The notes below the pieces were generated by a model. That model was not told the origin of the DNA and did not search any database. It worked only from the letters and a program-made list of their open reading frames with translations. This document shows, one piece after another, positions 50,809-59,549 of a stretch of 64,000 bases of DNA; positions within the stretch are counted from its first letter, which is position 1, and each line of letters begins with the position of its first letter. The position numbers and the translations under genes were made by a program. This DNA is from ZC4RG35 sp964388105 (lineage in GTDB: Bacteria > Actinomycetota > Acidimicrobiia > Spongiisociales > ZC4RG35), in the NCBI GenBank assembly GCA_964388105.1, contig CAYLYQ010000001.1, positions 1-64,000 of the forward strand, given 5' to 3'.

Positions 50809-52803
50809 CTAGGCCTCGGCGGGGCGGGGGCGGCCGGGGACCTTCTTCGCCGGCTTCAGCGACTCGCTGACGGGCGCAGTCTCCTCGGCCTCCACTGCCG
50901 CGGCGACTTCTTCTTCCTTGCGCTCGTGCGGGAACACCGGGTTGTCCGGGTAGCGGATGCGAAGTGTCCCATCCGATGCGTGCTCCCACTTGGGCACGTC
51001 GTGGAAGATCTCGTCGACCCGATCCCGATCCACGGACTCGTGGTCCAGGAGCTCGGCGACCATCCGATCCATCGCCTCTCGATGGTGCTCGAGAATCGCC
51101 CGGGCCTCTTCGTGGGCCGCGTTGATCAGCTTGCGAACCTCGGCGTCGATGAATGCGGCCACCTGGTCCGAGTAGTCCTGCTGCCGCGCGTAGTCCCGGC
51201 CGAGGAAGACCTCGCCACCCGGGCGCCCGTACTGCATCGGGCCGAGCTCGTCGCTCATCCCGTACTCCATCACCATGCGGCGGGCGATGGCGGTCGCCTT
51301 CTCGATGTCGTTGGCGGCACCGGTCGTGGGATCGGCGAAGATCAGCTCCTCTGCGGTCCTGCCCCCGAGGAGCATGGCGAGCTGGTCGACCAGCTCACTG
51401 CGCCGTGCCAGATACTTGTCGTGATCGGGCAGGGCAAGCGTGTGCCCCAGCGATCGCCCGCGGGCGACGATCGTCACCTTGTGAACGGGGTCGGCGTTCG
51501 GGAGGGCGAAGCCCACCAGCGCGTGGCCCGTCTCGTGATAGGCGATGACCTTGCGCTCGTCGTCGGTCATAATCCGGTTCTTGCGCTCGGGGCCGGCGAT
51601 GACCCGGTCGATCGCCTCCTCCATCTCGGACATCGTGATCTCCTTCTTGCGCCGCCGGGCGGCGAGAAGGGCGGACTCGTTGATCAGGTTGGCGAGATCG
51701 GCGCCGGTGAACCCGGGTGTGCGGCGGGCGAGGACCTTCAGGTCGACTTCGTCAGCCAGCGGCTTGCCCTTGGCGTGGACACCGAGAATGGCCTCTCGGC
51801 CGTCGATGTCGGGGGCGTCGACCACGATCTGGCGGTCGAAACGCCCGGGCCTGAGGAGGGCCGGATCGAGGATGTCGGGACGGTTGGTGGCAGCCATGAC
51901 GATGACGCCGGAGTTGCCCTCGAACCCGTCCAGTTCGACGAGGAGCTGGTTGAGGGTCTGCTCCCGCTCGTCGTGGCCGCCGCCGAGACCGGCCCCGCGA
52001 TGGCGTCCCACGGCGTCGATCTCATCGATGAAGACGATGGCCGGGGCGCTCTGCTTGGCCTGCTCGAAGAGGTCACGGACGCGTGCGGCGCCGACACCGA
52101 CGAACATCTCCACGAAGTCCGATCCGGAGATCGACATGAAGGGCACGCCGGCCTCGCCGGCAACGGCGCGGGCGAGGAGGGTCTTGCCGGTGCCCGGAGG
52201 CCCGTACAGGAGGACGCCCTTCGGGATCTTGGCGCCCATCTGGCGGTAGCGATCCGGGTTGGCGAGGAAGTCCTTGATCTCAGCCAGCTCCTCCTTGGCC
52301 TCGGTCAGGCCGGCCACGTCGTCGAAGGTGATCTTCGGCTGTTCCTTGCCAACGAGCTTCGCCCGCGACTTGCCGAACTGCATGACGCGGTTTCCACCGC
52401 CCTGCATCTGCATGAAGATGAACACCATGAAGCCGAGGAGGAACAGCCACGGCAGGAAGTTGATGAGCAAGGCCCAGAACCCGGGGGGCTCGGGGTCGGT
52501 GGACCATGCGACCTGGTTGCGGTCCAGGATCTCGGTCAATTGGGCCTCGAAGCCCTCGACGTAGTTGGCGACGTGGTCATAGGACCCTTCGGGCGCCTCG
52601 GTGTCAACGAGACGCGCCCTGGCCTGCTGGGTGTTGCGGCCGAGGGTCACCTCCTCGTATTCGCCGGCTTCGATGTTGGCGACGAACTCGGAGATCGGCA
52701 GCTCTTCGGGGCCGGCCACCTGGTCCATCCACCACTGCGCGAGGATGGCGACCAGGATGATCGACATCCCGTAGACGATGAGCGTGCGGACGGTGCGGTT
52801 CAA
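50809..52803 (-). CDS. ftsH: ATP-dependent zinc metalloprotease FtsH
   Basis: The 664-residue membrane protease has two N-terminal helices (TLIVYGMSIILVAILAQWW and LLINFLPWLFLLGFMVFIFM) around a small external domain, an AAA+ domain with Walker A GPPGTGKT and SRH region ATNRPDILDPALLRPGRFDR, and the zinc site HETGH. It degrades damaged membrane and some cytosolic proteins. The start is a TTG with GAGG a few bases upstream. The C-terminus is basic and proline rich. Confidence 0.96.
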   Translation of the reverse strand: MNRTVRTLIVYGMSIILVAILAQWWMDQVAGPEELPISEFVANIEAGEYEEVTLGRNTQQARARLVDTEAPEGSYDHVANYVEGFEAQLTEILDRNQVAWSTDPEPPGFWALLINFLPWLFLLGFMVFIFMQMQGGGNRVMQFGKSRAKLVGKEQPKITFDDVAGLTEAKEELAEIKDFLANPDRYRQMGAKIPKGVLLYGPPGTGKTLLARAVAGEAGVPFMSISGSDFVEMFVGVGAARVRDLFEQAKQSAPAIVFIDEIDAVGRHRGAGLGGGHDEREQTLNQLLVELDGFEGNSGVIVMAATNRPDILDPALLRPGRFDRQIVVDAPDIDGREAILGVHAKGKPLADEVDLKVLARRTPGFTGADLANLINESALLAARRRKKEITMSEMEEAIDRVIAGPERKNRIMTDDERKVIAYHETGHALVGFALPNADPVHKVTIVARGRSLGHTLALPDHDKYLARRSELVDQLAMLLGGRTAEELIFADPTTGAANDIEKATAIARRMVMEYGMSDELGPMQYGRPGGEVFLGRDYARQQDYSDQVAAFIDAEVRKLINAAHEEARAILEHHREAMDRMVAELLDHESVDRDRVDEIFHDVPKWEHASDGTLRIRYPDNPVFPHERKEEEVAAAVEAEETAPVSESLKPAKKVPGRPRPAEA

Positions 52804-52867
52804 GAAATCCTCAGGGGGAAGGGGTGCCGTAATGCTACGCCGGAGGTGCCCCTAATAGAACCCCGGA

Positions 52868-53389
52868 TCAAGGAACGTCGCCCATCACCCCGACGTACGG
52901 GAGGTTGCGATATTTTCCGGCGTAGTCGAGGCCATAACCCACCACGAACTCCGGCCCGATCGGGAACGCCACGTACTTGACCTCGATCGGGACCCTCTGG
53001 ATTCCCTCCTTCAGGAGCAGCGATGCGATCTCGAGCGAAGCCGGCTTGCGGACCCGCAGGCTCTTGACGAGGTAGTTGAGGGTGAGCCCGGAGTCGATGA
53101 TGTCCTCGACCACGAGCACGTCGCGCCCGGCGATCTCCTCGTCCAGGTCCTTGAGGATGCGAACCACGCCGGAGGTCTGAGTCGATGCGCCGTAGGACGA
53201 CACGGCCATGAAGTCGAACTCACACGGCAGGTCGATGTGGCGGGCGAGATCGGCCATGACCATGAAGGCCCCGCGCAGGACACCCACCAAGAGGAGGTCC
53301 TTGCCCTGGTAGTCCTTGGTGATCTGGCGGCCCATCTCGGCCAGCTTGGCCTCGATCTCCTCTGCCGTGATCAAGGGCTTGATGTCCAT
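52868..53389 (-). CDS. hpt: Hypoxanthine (guanine) phosphoribosyltransferase
   Basis: The 173-residue salvage enzyme has the PRPP-binding motif VLVVEDIIDSG, the flexible loop region SSYGASTQTSG, and the base-recognition segment VPIEVKYVAFPIGPEFVVGYGLDYAGKYR. It converts hypoxanthine or guanine to the nucleotide. It overlaps the end of tilS by 19 bases and precedes ftsH by 64 bases, the usual order. Confidence 0.95.
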   Translation of the reverse strand: MDIKPLITAEEIEAKLAEMGRQITKDYQGKDLLLVGVLRGAFMVMADLARHIDLPCEFDFMAVSSYGASTQTSGVVRILKDLDEEIAGRDVLVVEDIIDSGLTLNYLVKSLRVRKPASLEIASLLLKEGIQRVPIEVKYVAFPIGPEFVVGYGLDYAGKYRNLPYVGVMGDVP

Positions 53390-54594
53390 CCGCTTTCCTC
53401 TCTGGCGAGCACGGAAAGGTAGCCGACGGAGCCGGGGACGTACCAGGCGACGGGCAGCCGCCGCCCGCCGGGGATCCAGGCGGGCACTCCATCCGCCATG
53501 ACCGTGCCGTCCGGTGCCACTGCGAGGTCCGCTCCGGTGGCGAAGACGGCGGCCCACCGGCCGAGGGGGGCAACCTGGCAAACGCCGGGGTGGAGCACCA
53601 CTTCGTAGACGAATCCGGCATGGCGGGTCACACCCGGTCCGAGGGGGACGGTCAGGTCTGCTCCTGCCGGCGGGACGCCGATGACCAGGAACGGGCCACG
53701 GCGGGAGGCGGTGACCCCACCGCCCAATTCGGCGCTCGCGGCTTCGGAGAAGGCGACATCGGTGGCCCGCTCCACCGCGGCGAGGGTGACCGCTCCACCG
53801 GCTCGTTCGATCATGGCCCGCACCACGCGGGCCCGGACCGGTTCGGCGCGTGCCCTCAAATCCCCCACCGCGACGATGACAGCTCCGTCCGCCTCGCGGA
53901 CCGTGACGTCCTCCGTCAATGCATCGAGGAGGTCGGCATCGGCGCGGACCAAGGCGGCCGACCTGGTCACGGTGGCGGCGATGTCGGGGTTGAGGGCGGC
54001 GAGCGCCGGCAAGACGAGGCTGCGGATGTGATTCCGGGCGAGGGAGGGATCGGCGTTCATCGGGTCGTCCACGAACGGGAGGCCGGCCAGGACGGCGATC
54101 TCCCGCACCGCGTCGCGGCTGACATCGAGCAACGGGCGCCGGACGCCGGCCATACCGACCCGGGGGATGCCGGCAAGGCCACGGGTGCCGGTCCCACGCA
54201 CCAGGTTGATGAGCACGGTCTCCAGGCTGTCGTCGGCCGTGTGCGCGGTGACGACGGTCTCACCCTCTCTGCGTGACTCGGCGAATGCGCCGTAACGGGC
54301 CGACCGGGCCATGGCCTCCGGCGACGCCCCGGGGGCCACTTCGACCTCGATCACCTCGAGCTGGAGTCCGAGCCGCTCGGCGATGGCTGTTGCCGCGGCC
54401 CTGACGACAGGAGATCCGACGAGCCCATGGTCGACGTGCAAGGCGCGAGTCGTCCGCCCGGCCTGGCCCAAGAGCCAGGCGAGCGCCGCCGAGTCGGCGC
54501 CACCCGAGAGGGCGACCACGAGGTCGCCTTCCGGAAGATCGAGGAGCGCGAGGGTCTCGGTCGCCAGCTGGTTCAGGCGACGCGTCGCAACCAT
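53371..54594 (-). CDS. tilS: tRNA(Ile)-lysidine synthase
   Basis: The 407-residue enzyme modifies C34 of tRNA(Ile) to lysidine so that it reads AUA. The PP-loop ATP-binding motif ALSGGADS lies near residues 28-35, followed by DHGLVG and the HTADDSLETVLINLVRGTGTRGLAG segment. The C-terminal region is diverged, as in other actinobacterial TilS proteins. The start lies 22 bases inside the upstream zincin gene; both overlap rather than share frames. Confidence 0.94.
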   Translation of the reverse strand: MVATRRLNQLATETLALLDLPEGDLVVALSGGADSAALAWLLGQAGRTTRALHVDHGLVGSPVVRAAATAIAERLGLQLEVIEVEVAPGASPEAMARSARYGAFAESRREGETVVTAHTADDSLETVLINLVRGTGTRGLAGIPRVGMAGVRRPLLDVSRDAVREIAVLAGLPFVDDPMNADPSLARNHIRSLVLPALAALNPDIAATVTRSAALVRADADLLDALTEDVTVREADGAVIVAVGDLRARAEPVRARVVRAMIERAGGAVTLAAVERATDVAFSEAASAELGGGVTASRRGPFLVIGVPPAGADLTVPLGPGVTRHAGFVYEVVLHPGVCQVAPLGRWAAVFATGADLAVAPDGTVMADGVPAWIPGGRRLPVAWYVPGSVGYLSVLAREESGWTSSP

Positions 54595-55604
54595 CGCGCA
54601 GGATCTGAGATCTCGTCGAGGGAGGGCAGCGACTCGGGGTCGGAGAAGGCGAGGTTGACCGTCTCCCACGAGGCGAGCCGCTCCACCTTGGCCACGAACT
54701 GCTCCCCCTTGCGGTACTGCTCCATCTTCATCTCGAGTCCCGTGAGCCGGAAGAAGGCAGCCGTCCTCCGGTCGAGCCGCCGTCCCTTGAGCACCCTGCT
54801 CATCCGGTCCTGGGCCTTGAGATGCTCGGCGCCCACCCGATCCATGACGTAGTGACCGTGCCCCTCGAGGAGCGACATCAACGCCTGAACCCGATTGACC
54901 ACTTCGTGCTGCTCCGGTGTCGCGAAGAGCCCGAAGATCCCACGCTGGTCGATCAGGGGGAGCCCGGCGGTTCGCCTCTCCCCCATTTCGGAGAACACCC
55001 TCTGCCATTTGCCCGGCTCCGGCTTGGACGCCTCGACCAGTTCGGTGACGAGCCCGCCGAAGTAGCCGCGCAGCCAGGGCACCCCCTGGAACTGGGCGCG
55101 GTGAGTGAGTTCGTGGAGGGCCACCCAGAATCGGAATTCGGCAGGCCGAAAGTGGTGGCGGCGCTCCATCTGGATGATGTTGGGGCCGACGTAGGCCACG
55201 GTGTCGCCGGGCTCGCCCCCCGGGAGCACCAGCTCGTACTGGCCCAGCACCCGCCGCGACAGGACCGCAAGCAGCAAGCCGGTCTCCCGGTCGATGATCT
55301 TGCCCGCGGTGGCCGGGTTGCGGCCCGCACGCTCCAAGCGCTCTTCCATGTGCCGGCGGACGGGCTCGATCATGGCGGCGAACGACGCCACGTTGCGCTC
55401 CACCCAGTCCGTGCGACCCAGGATCACGGTCGTCGGCTCACCGGGCAGGTCGAGACCCGTGGCCTCGGGAACGATGCGCGAGACGCGCTCGGTGATCCCG
55501 TCCATCTCGTCGGCCAGGGCGGCGATGTGATACGTCTCGGCGAGTGCGTAGGACCCCGCCAACTTGGACACCAGGCGGTCCTCGACGGACCGGGTGGTGG
55601 TCAC
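54573..55604 (-). CDS. Zinc-dependent metalloprotease of the zincin_2 (F420-biosynthesis-associated) family
   Basis: The 343-residue protein has HELTH in ALHELTHRAQFQG as the zinc motif, the conserved EGHGHYVMDRVG segment and FPRLTG-like FRLTGLEMKMEQYRKGEQF near the C-terminus. Members are found in Actinobacteria next to tilS; some are labelled as coenzyme F420 biosynthesis associated, but the substrate is not established. It overlaps the small membrane protein gene upstream by ATGA. Confidence 0.92.
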   Translation of the reverse strand: MTTTRSVEDRLVSKLAGSYALAETYHIAALADEMDGITERVSRIVPEATGLDLPGEPTTVILGRTDWVERNVASFAAMIEPVRRHMEERLERAGRNPATAGKIIDRETGLLLAVLSRRVLGQYELVLPGGEPGDTVAYVGPNIIQMERRHHFRPAEFRFWVALHELTHRAQFQGVPWLRGYFGGLVTELVEASKPEPGKWQRVFSEMGERRTAGLPLIDQRGIFGLFATPEQHEVVNRVQALMSLLEGHGHYVMDRVGAEHLKAQDRMSRVLKGRRLDRRTAAFFRLTGLEMKMEQYRKGEQFVAKVERLASWETVNLAFSDPESLPSLDEISDPARWLRRVA

Positions 55605-55909
55605 TCCTCGATGATGCGGTACCGCTTGCGCACCACGTTGGTGAAGTAGCGGATCGAGGTGATCAGGATCACCAGACCGGCCAGCACGAGGCCCGTGGGG
55701 ATCAGGAAGCGGTAGGTCCAGTCGAGCACTGCGGGGGTGTCGACCGGGGGCTCGATCGGGACGGCGGGCGTCAGGTTCTGGGCAGGAGCGGTCGACGTCG
55801 TGGTCGTCGACCCGTCCTCCTGGGCCATGGCCGGAAGCGCGAGGACGAAGAAGACGAGGGCGAAGAAGGCGAGTGTGGTGCGGAGACCCATCGAACGGCC
55901 GGCGCTCAT
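55601..55909 (-). CDS. Small secreted/anchored protein with Thr-rich linker
   Basis: The 102-residue product has a signal-like N-terminus (TLAFFALVFFVLALPAMAQ), a Thr/Pro/Ala-rich linker, then one membrane helix (FLIPTGLVLAGLVILITSI) with a basic cytoplasmic tail RYFTNVVRKRYRIIEE. The layout is a small type I membrane protein with a flexible external arm. No family is recognised. It is coupled by ATGA to the zincin gene, so it may anchor or present that enzyme, which is an inference. Confidence 0.8.
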   Translation of the reverse strand: MSAGRSMGLRTTLAFFALVFFVLALPAMAQEDGSTTTTSTAPAQNLTPAVPIEPPVDTPAVLDWTYRFLIPTGLVLAGLVILITSIRYFTNVVRKRYRIIEE

Positions 55910-55947
55910 GGCTGTGAGCCTAATCCCTGGCCCGGCGGGCGCCGAAC

Positions 55948-56184
55948 CTAGGAGTGCGCCTCGTAGGCCAGGACGGTCCGGATCCGGATGATCATCGCCT
56001 CGGGCACTTCCTCGTCGAGCTTGGCGCGGATCACCTCCCGCAGTCGCCGCTCGAAATCGAAGGGGCGGTCACACCCACCGCACTCGGCGAGGTGCGCCTT
56101 GATCTCATCGCAGCGAGCTTCGTCCAGCTCGACGTCGAGATAGGTGTACAGGTTGGCCAGTGCTTCGTCGCAGTCTCGACTCAT
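55948..56184 (-). CDS. Zinc-containing redox-sensing anti-sigma factor (RsrA/RshA type)
   Basis: The 78-residue protein has the ZAS pattern with C5, H31, C35 and C38 (HLAECGGC), the same spacing as in RsrA, where disulfide formation releases the sigma factor under thiol oxidative stress. Its start overlaps the sigma gene's stop (ATGA, 56181-56184), so a stoichiometric pair is made. Confidence 0.93.
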   Translation of the reverse strand: MSRDCDEALANLYTYLDVELDEARCDEIKAHLAECGGCDRPFDFERRLREVIRAKLDEEVPEAMIIRIRTVLAYEAHS

Positions 56185-56759
56185 GGTCTTTCCGCCTCGT
56201 CGGGGAGCAGGCCACGCTGCTCCGCGAAATCCCACAACCTCTTCTGCATCGCCTTTCTTCCCCGGTGCAGCCGCGACATCACCGTACCGATCGGGATGTC
56301 GAGGATCTCGGCGATCTCCTTGTAGGAGAATCCCTCCAGGTCGGCAAGGAGCACGGGGATGCGGAAGTTCTCCGGAAGCTCCTCCACCGCCCTCTTCACA
56401 TCCTCCTCGACCAGGCCGTCGAGAACGCTCTCCTCGGCGCTGCGGGTCGAGTCCGCGGAATCACCCCGCGAGATCCGCCGGTACATGTAGAGGTCCTCGA
56501 CGTCGCCCAGCTCCGACTCCTTGGGACGGCGGGAGTCGGCGCGGTATTTGTTGATGAAGGTGTTGGTGAGGATCCGGTAGAGCCAAGCCTTCAGATTGGT
56601 CCCCGCCTCGAACGACCCGTACGCCCGGTACGCCTTGAGGAACGTCTCCTGGACCAGGTCCTCCGCATCGGTCGGATTGCGCGTCATGCGCAAAGCCGCC
56701 GAGTAGAGCTGCCTCGTGTATTGGAGGGCGTCCTCTTCGAAGGTCGCCTGATCGGCCAT
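56181..56759 (-). CDS. sigH: ECF RNA polymerase sigma factor, SigH/SigR type
   Basis: The 192-residue ECF sigma factor has region 2 (YSAALRMTRNPTDAEDLVQETFLKAYRAY, FEAGTNLKAWLYRILTNTFINKYR) and region 4 (ELPENFRIPVLLADLEGFSYKEIAEILDIPIGTVMSRLHRGRKAMQKRL). It is likely controlled by the adjacent RsrA-like factor and directs the disulfide-stress response. The start could be ATG 56759 or ATG 56807 (16 codons upstream). I chose the shorter form. The 78-base divergent space to the copper oxidase holds no clear promoter. Confidence 0.94.
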   Translation of the reverse strand: MADQATFEEDALQYTRQLYSAALRMTRNPTDAEDLVQETFLKAYRAYGSFEAGTNLKAWLYRILTNTFINKYRADSRRPKESELGDVEDLYMYRRISRGDSADSTRSAEESVLDGLVEEDVKRAVEELPENFRIPVLLADLEGFSYKEIAEILDIPIGTVMSRLHRGRKAMQKRLWDFAEQRGLLPDEAERP

Positions 56760-56837
56760 CTGGGGAGGCACGGTAGCCGTCGAAATAGGGACTTTCGTCC
56801 CTGTCATCAGGGCCGCGGACTCGGGTGAGATACGGCC

Positions 56838-58238
56838 ATGACCAACCAAACATCGCCCTCTGGCTCTGCCGTGGGCGGAAAGACATTCGATCGGCTCCTG
56901 ATTCTCGTGGGGGTCGTCGCCGTGGTCACCGCGGTGATGGCCGGTGTCGCTGCGGTTCGCGCCGGCGAAGCCCCAGCTTCCGGTGGGAACGAAGGTGGGG
57001 CCACCACGACCACCACCGTCGCCGACGGACCGCAGACGGTGACCTACACGCTGAACGAGTTCTCGATCAACGGCCCGGCCGAGATCGAGCCCGGGCCGAC
57101 CGTGTTCCGGGTGACCAACCAGGGGGCGATCGCCCACAACCTGGCTTTCGAAGGGAACCAGACGCCCGACCTCGGCAACGGCGAGAGCCACGACCTCGAT
57201 GTCGGTGACCTCGCACCCGGCACCTACACCATCACGTGCGAGGTGCCCGGACACGTCGGGGCCGGCATGACCATGACGCTGGTCGTCAAAGACGACGCCG
57301 ACCCGGACTCCGGAGGCAGCACCGACCACAACGGCCACGGCGGCATGGGATCGCTCACCTGGCAGGAGGTCGAGGAGAACATGCGTCAGTCCGTCGTCTC
57401 CTTCCCGGCCGAGACCGCCGGCACCGGCGCCGAGTTGATGGAGCCGACCATCGGCGCCGACGGCGTCAAGGAGTTCCGCCTGGTGGTCGACGAGATCGAC
57501 TGGGAGGTCGAGCCCGGCAAGGTCGTCCAGGGATACGCCTACAACGGGCAGATCCCCGGCCCGACCATCAAGGTCGACGTGGGCGACCGCGTCCGGATCA
57601 TCGTCGAGAACCGACTCGACATGATCACCTCATGGCACCCGCACGGGCTCCGCCAGCACCCCATCGAAGCCGACGGCGTCGGGTTCATCACCCAGAAGAC
57701 GCCGATTCGCCCAGGAGAGACCTGGACCGTCGAGTTCGAGACGCCGGAGATCTCCGTGGCCATGTACCACGGCCACGACATGGGCCTGCACCAGGTGCCG
57801 AACGGCCTGGCCGGTGCCTTCATCGTCGGCGAGCTCCCCGTTCCCTCCGTCTTCGACGTGGTCTCGGAGGAAGTGATGGTGCTCAACGACTCCGGCAACA
57901 TCGGCTTCAGCCTCAACGGGAAGTCCTTCCCTGCCACCAAGCCCTACGTCCTGAAGCAGGGCGAGACGATGCTGGTGCACTACATGAACGAGGGGTTGAT
58001 GAATCACCCCATGCACCTGCACAACAACCGGCAGCTGGTGATCGCCAAGGACGGCTTCCCCCTCGATTCGCCGTACTACGTCGACACTCTCGACGTCGCC
58101 CCCGGTGAGAGGTACTCGGTGCTGGTCATCGCCGAGCTCCCCGGCACCTGGGTCTGGCACTGCCACATCTTCAGCCACGTGGAGAAGCCCGACGGCACGA
58201 TGTTCGGCATGCTCACGGCGCTGATCGTCGAGGAGTAG
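56838..58238 (+). CDS. Plastocyanin-multicopper oxidase fusion, membrane anchored
   Basis: The 466-residue protein has one N-terminal membrane helix (about 20-42), a Thr linker, then a plastocyanin-like domain (66-150) with type 1 copper ligands H100, C134, H139 and M144. A two-domain multicopper oxidase follows: HPH at 267-269, HGH at 311-313, HPMHLH at 390-395 and HCHIFSH at 441-447, giving type 1 and trinuclear-type ligands. It probably oxidises a substrate outside the membrane and reduces O2; nitrite reductase-like activity is an alternative for related proteins. It is divergent from the redox sigma pair. Confidence 0.9.
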   Translation: MTNQTSPSGSAVGGKTFDRLLILVGVVAVVTAVMAGVAAVRAGEAPASGGNEGGATTTTTVADGPQTVTYTLNEFSINGPAEIEPGPTVFRVTNQGAIAHNLAFEGNQTPDLGNGESHDLDVGDLAPGTYTITCEVPGHVGAGMTMTLVVKDDADPDSGGSTDHNGHGGMGSLTWQEVEENMRQSVVSFPAETAGTGAELMEPTIGADGVKEFRLVVDEIDWEVEPGKVVQGYAYNGQIPGPTIKVDVGDRVRIIVENRLDMITSWHPHGLRQHPIEADGVGFITQKTPIRPGETWTVEFETPEISVAMYHGHDMGLHQVPNGLAGAFIVGELPVPSVFDVVSEEVMVLNDSGNIGFSLNGKSFPATKPYVLKQGETMLVHYMNEGLMNHPMHLHNNRQLVIAKDGFPLDSPYYVDTLDVAPGERYSVLVIAELPGTWVWHCHIFSHVEKPDGTMFGMLTALIVEE

Positions 58239-58321
58239 GCCGCTCTCGTACGAGCGCCGGGTCGCTTCGACGCCCCGGCGCTCGTGCCTCTGCCCGACTC
58301 CACTTCGCCATCGGGGCGTTC

Positions 58322-58327
58322 TACGAT
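58322..58327 (+). promoter_or_regulatory. Possible -10 element of the tRNA-Thr(CGT) promoter
   Basis: TACGAT lies 10 bases before the tRNA 5' end. The -35 region is not recognisable, so this is a partial match only. Confidence 0.4.
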
Positions 58328-58337
58328 TTAGGGACCG

Positions 58338-58409
58338 GCCGGAGTAGCTCAGGGGTAGAGCAATTCACTCGTAATGAATAGGCCAGGGGTTCGAATCCCC
58401 TCTCCGGCT
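58338..58409 (+). tRNA. tRNA-Thr (anticodon CGT)
   Basis: A 72-base cloverleaf: acceptor GCCGGAG/CTCCGGC, anticodon stem ATTCA/TGAAT with loop CTCGTAA, and T arm AGGGGTTCGAATCCCCT. The anticodon CGT is at 58370-58372 and reads ACG. No CCA is encoded. The hairpin repeat copy B follows 31 bases downstream. Confidence 0.97.
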
Positions 58410-58440
58410 CCCTGGCTCGGGCGATGGACTTCTCCCCCCT

Positions 58441-58506
58441 TGGCTCGCTTCGCTCGCGCCCCCTCCCCCCTCCGGGGTACTCCCCCACTCACGTGGGGGA
58501 GAAATC
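58441..58506 (+). repeat. tRNA-adjacent GC-rich hairpin repeat, copy B
   Basis: This element shares the first 29 bases with copy A and ends with the same GGGGGAGAAATC. Its stem is CTCCCCCAC (58480-58488), loop TCAC, GTGGGGGAG (58493-58501). Relative to copy A, the inner stem bases differ on both sides but remain paired, which is compensatory change. It lies between the tRNA and the holB stop codon. Confidence 0.85.
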
Positions 58507-58520
58507 CTGTCCTCGGCTCC

Positions 58521-59549
58521 CTAGTCGGCGCCGAGCTCGGCGAACAGGTTGGTGAGCACGAGCTCACGGCGCAGGTTCGCCTGGATGTCGGCCACCGCCT
58601 CCAGGGTCAACTCCGCCGCGAGGACGGCCCGACGCGGCGAGACGTCCGTGAGGTGACCGAGGTCGAGGTCGGTGTTTCGGATAGGCCCACCCACCTGCAG
58701 CGACGCGGAGTCCGCATACCAGGACGCCAGGATCTCGAGGCCCGTCACGATCAACGACATCTCGGCCCGTCTCCGGAAGCGGGTCGCCTGGTCCTTCGCC
58801 AGGTCCTTCGGGACGGCGTCGTCGGCCAGGGGCGATATCTCGCCGAGGACCACGGACGCCAGATGCTGGGCGTCTCCGGGTCGGGCAGTCACCTTCCTCG
58901 GGATCGAGAGCCACAGGGCGCGAAATCCGGCCACCTCGGGCCGGGTCATCAGGGCGAGGGCGAGCCCGGGCCGGCCTCCGGCGACGGCCGCCAGCCCCTC
59001 CGCCCGCTCAGGGGACATGCCTCTGGCGACCAGGGCGGCGGTCATCTCCTCGTCGGTGACCCGGCCCATCCTCACCACCCGACACCGCGATGCGACCGTG
59101 GGAGGAAACTGGTCCTCCGACTCGGCGACGAGCAGGAACACGACGGTCGCCCCCGGCTCCTCGAGGGTCTTCAGCAGGGCGTTGGCTGCCTGCTCGGTCA
59201 TGGTGCCGGCTTCGGGGAAGAGGAACACGGTGCGGGCTCCCTCCACCGGCGCCATCGACGCCCGACGCACGACCTCGCGCGCCTGGCCCACGCCGATGCT
59301 GGCCGCGCCCTCCGGCTCCACCACCACGAGATCCGGGTGCGTTCCCTCCAGCGCCATGCGTCGGGCGCGTTCCGCTTCCGCGCCGTCGGGCGGCGTGAGC
59401 AGACCGGCGGCGAACCGGCCGGCGACCATGGCCTTGCCCACCGACGACGGACCGACGAACAAATAGGCCTGTGACGGACCGGCGATCTCGGAGCGGAGGA
59501 GCTCGATGACACTGCTGTGCCCGATCACGTCCTCGAAGAGGTCATTCAC
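58521..59549 (-). CDS. holB: DNA polymerase III subunit delta'
   Basis: The 342-residue clamp-loader subunit has an AAA+ fold with a weak Walker A GPSSVGKA (33-40), NALLKTLEEPGATVVFLL and the SRC sensor motif as ASRCRVV. Zinc-finger cysteines seen in some homologues are missing, as is common in delta'. It overlaps tmk by 8 bases, the standard tmk-holB pairing. Confidence 0.94.
   Translation of the reverse strand: MNDLFEDVIGHSSVIELLRSEIAGPSQAYLFVGPSSVGKAMVAGRFAAGLLTPPDGAEAERARRMALEGTHPDLVVVEPEGAASIGVGQAREVVRRASMAPVEGARTVFLFPEAGTMTEQAANALLKTLEEPGATVVFLLVAESEDQFPPTVASRCRVVRMGRVTDEEMTAALVARGMSPERAEGLAAVAGGRPGLALALMTRPEVAGFRALWLSIPRKVTARPGDAQHLASVVLGEISPLADDAVPKDLAKDQATRFRRRAEMSLIVTGLEILASWYADSASLQVGGPIRNTDLDLGHLTDVSPRRAVLAAELTLEAVADIQANLRRELVLTNLFAELGAD

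Noticed and set aside
50926..52980. A 684-codon plus-strand frame opposite ftsH
   Set aside because: It is rich in Gly, Val, Glu, His and Asp without any recognisable motif, as expected for the complement of a high-GC coding sequence.
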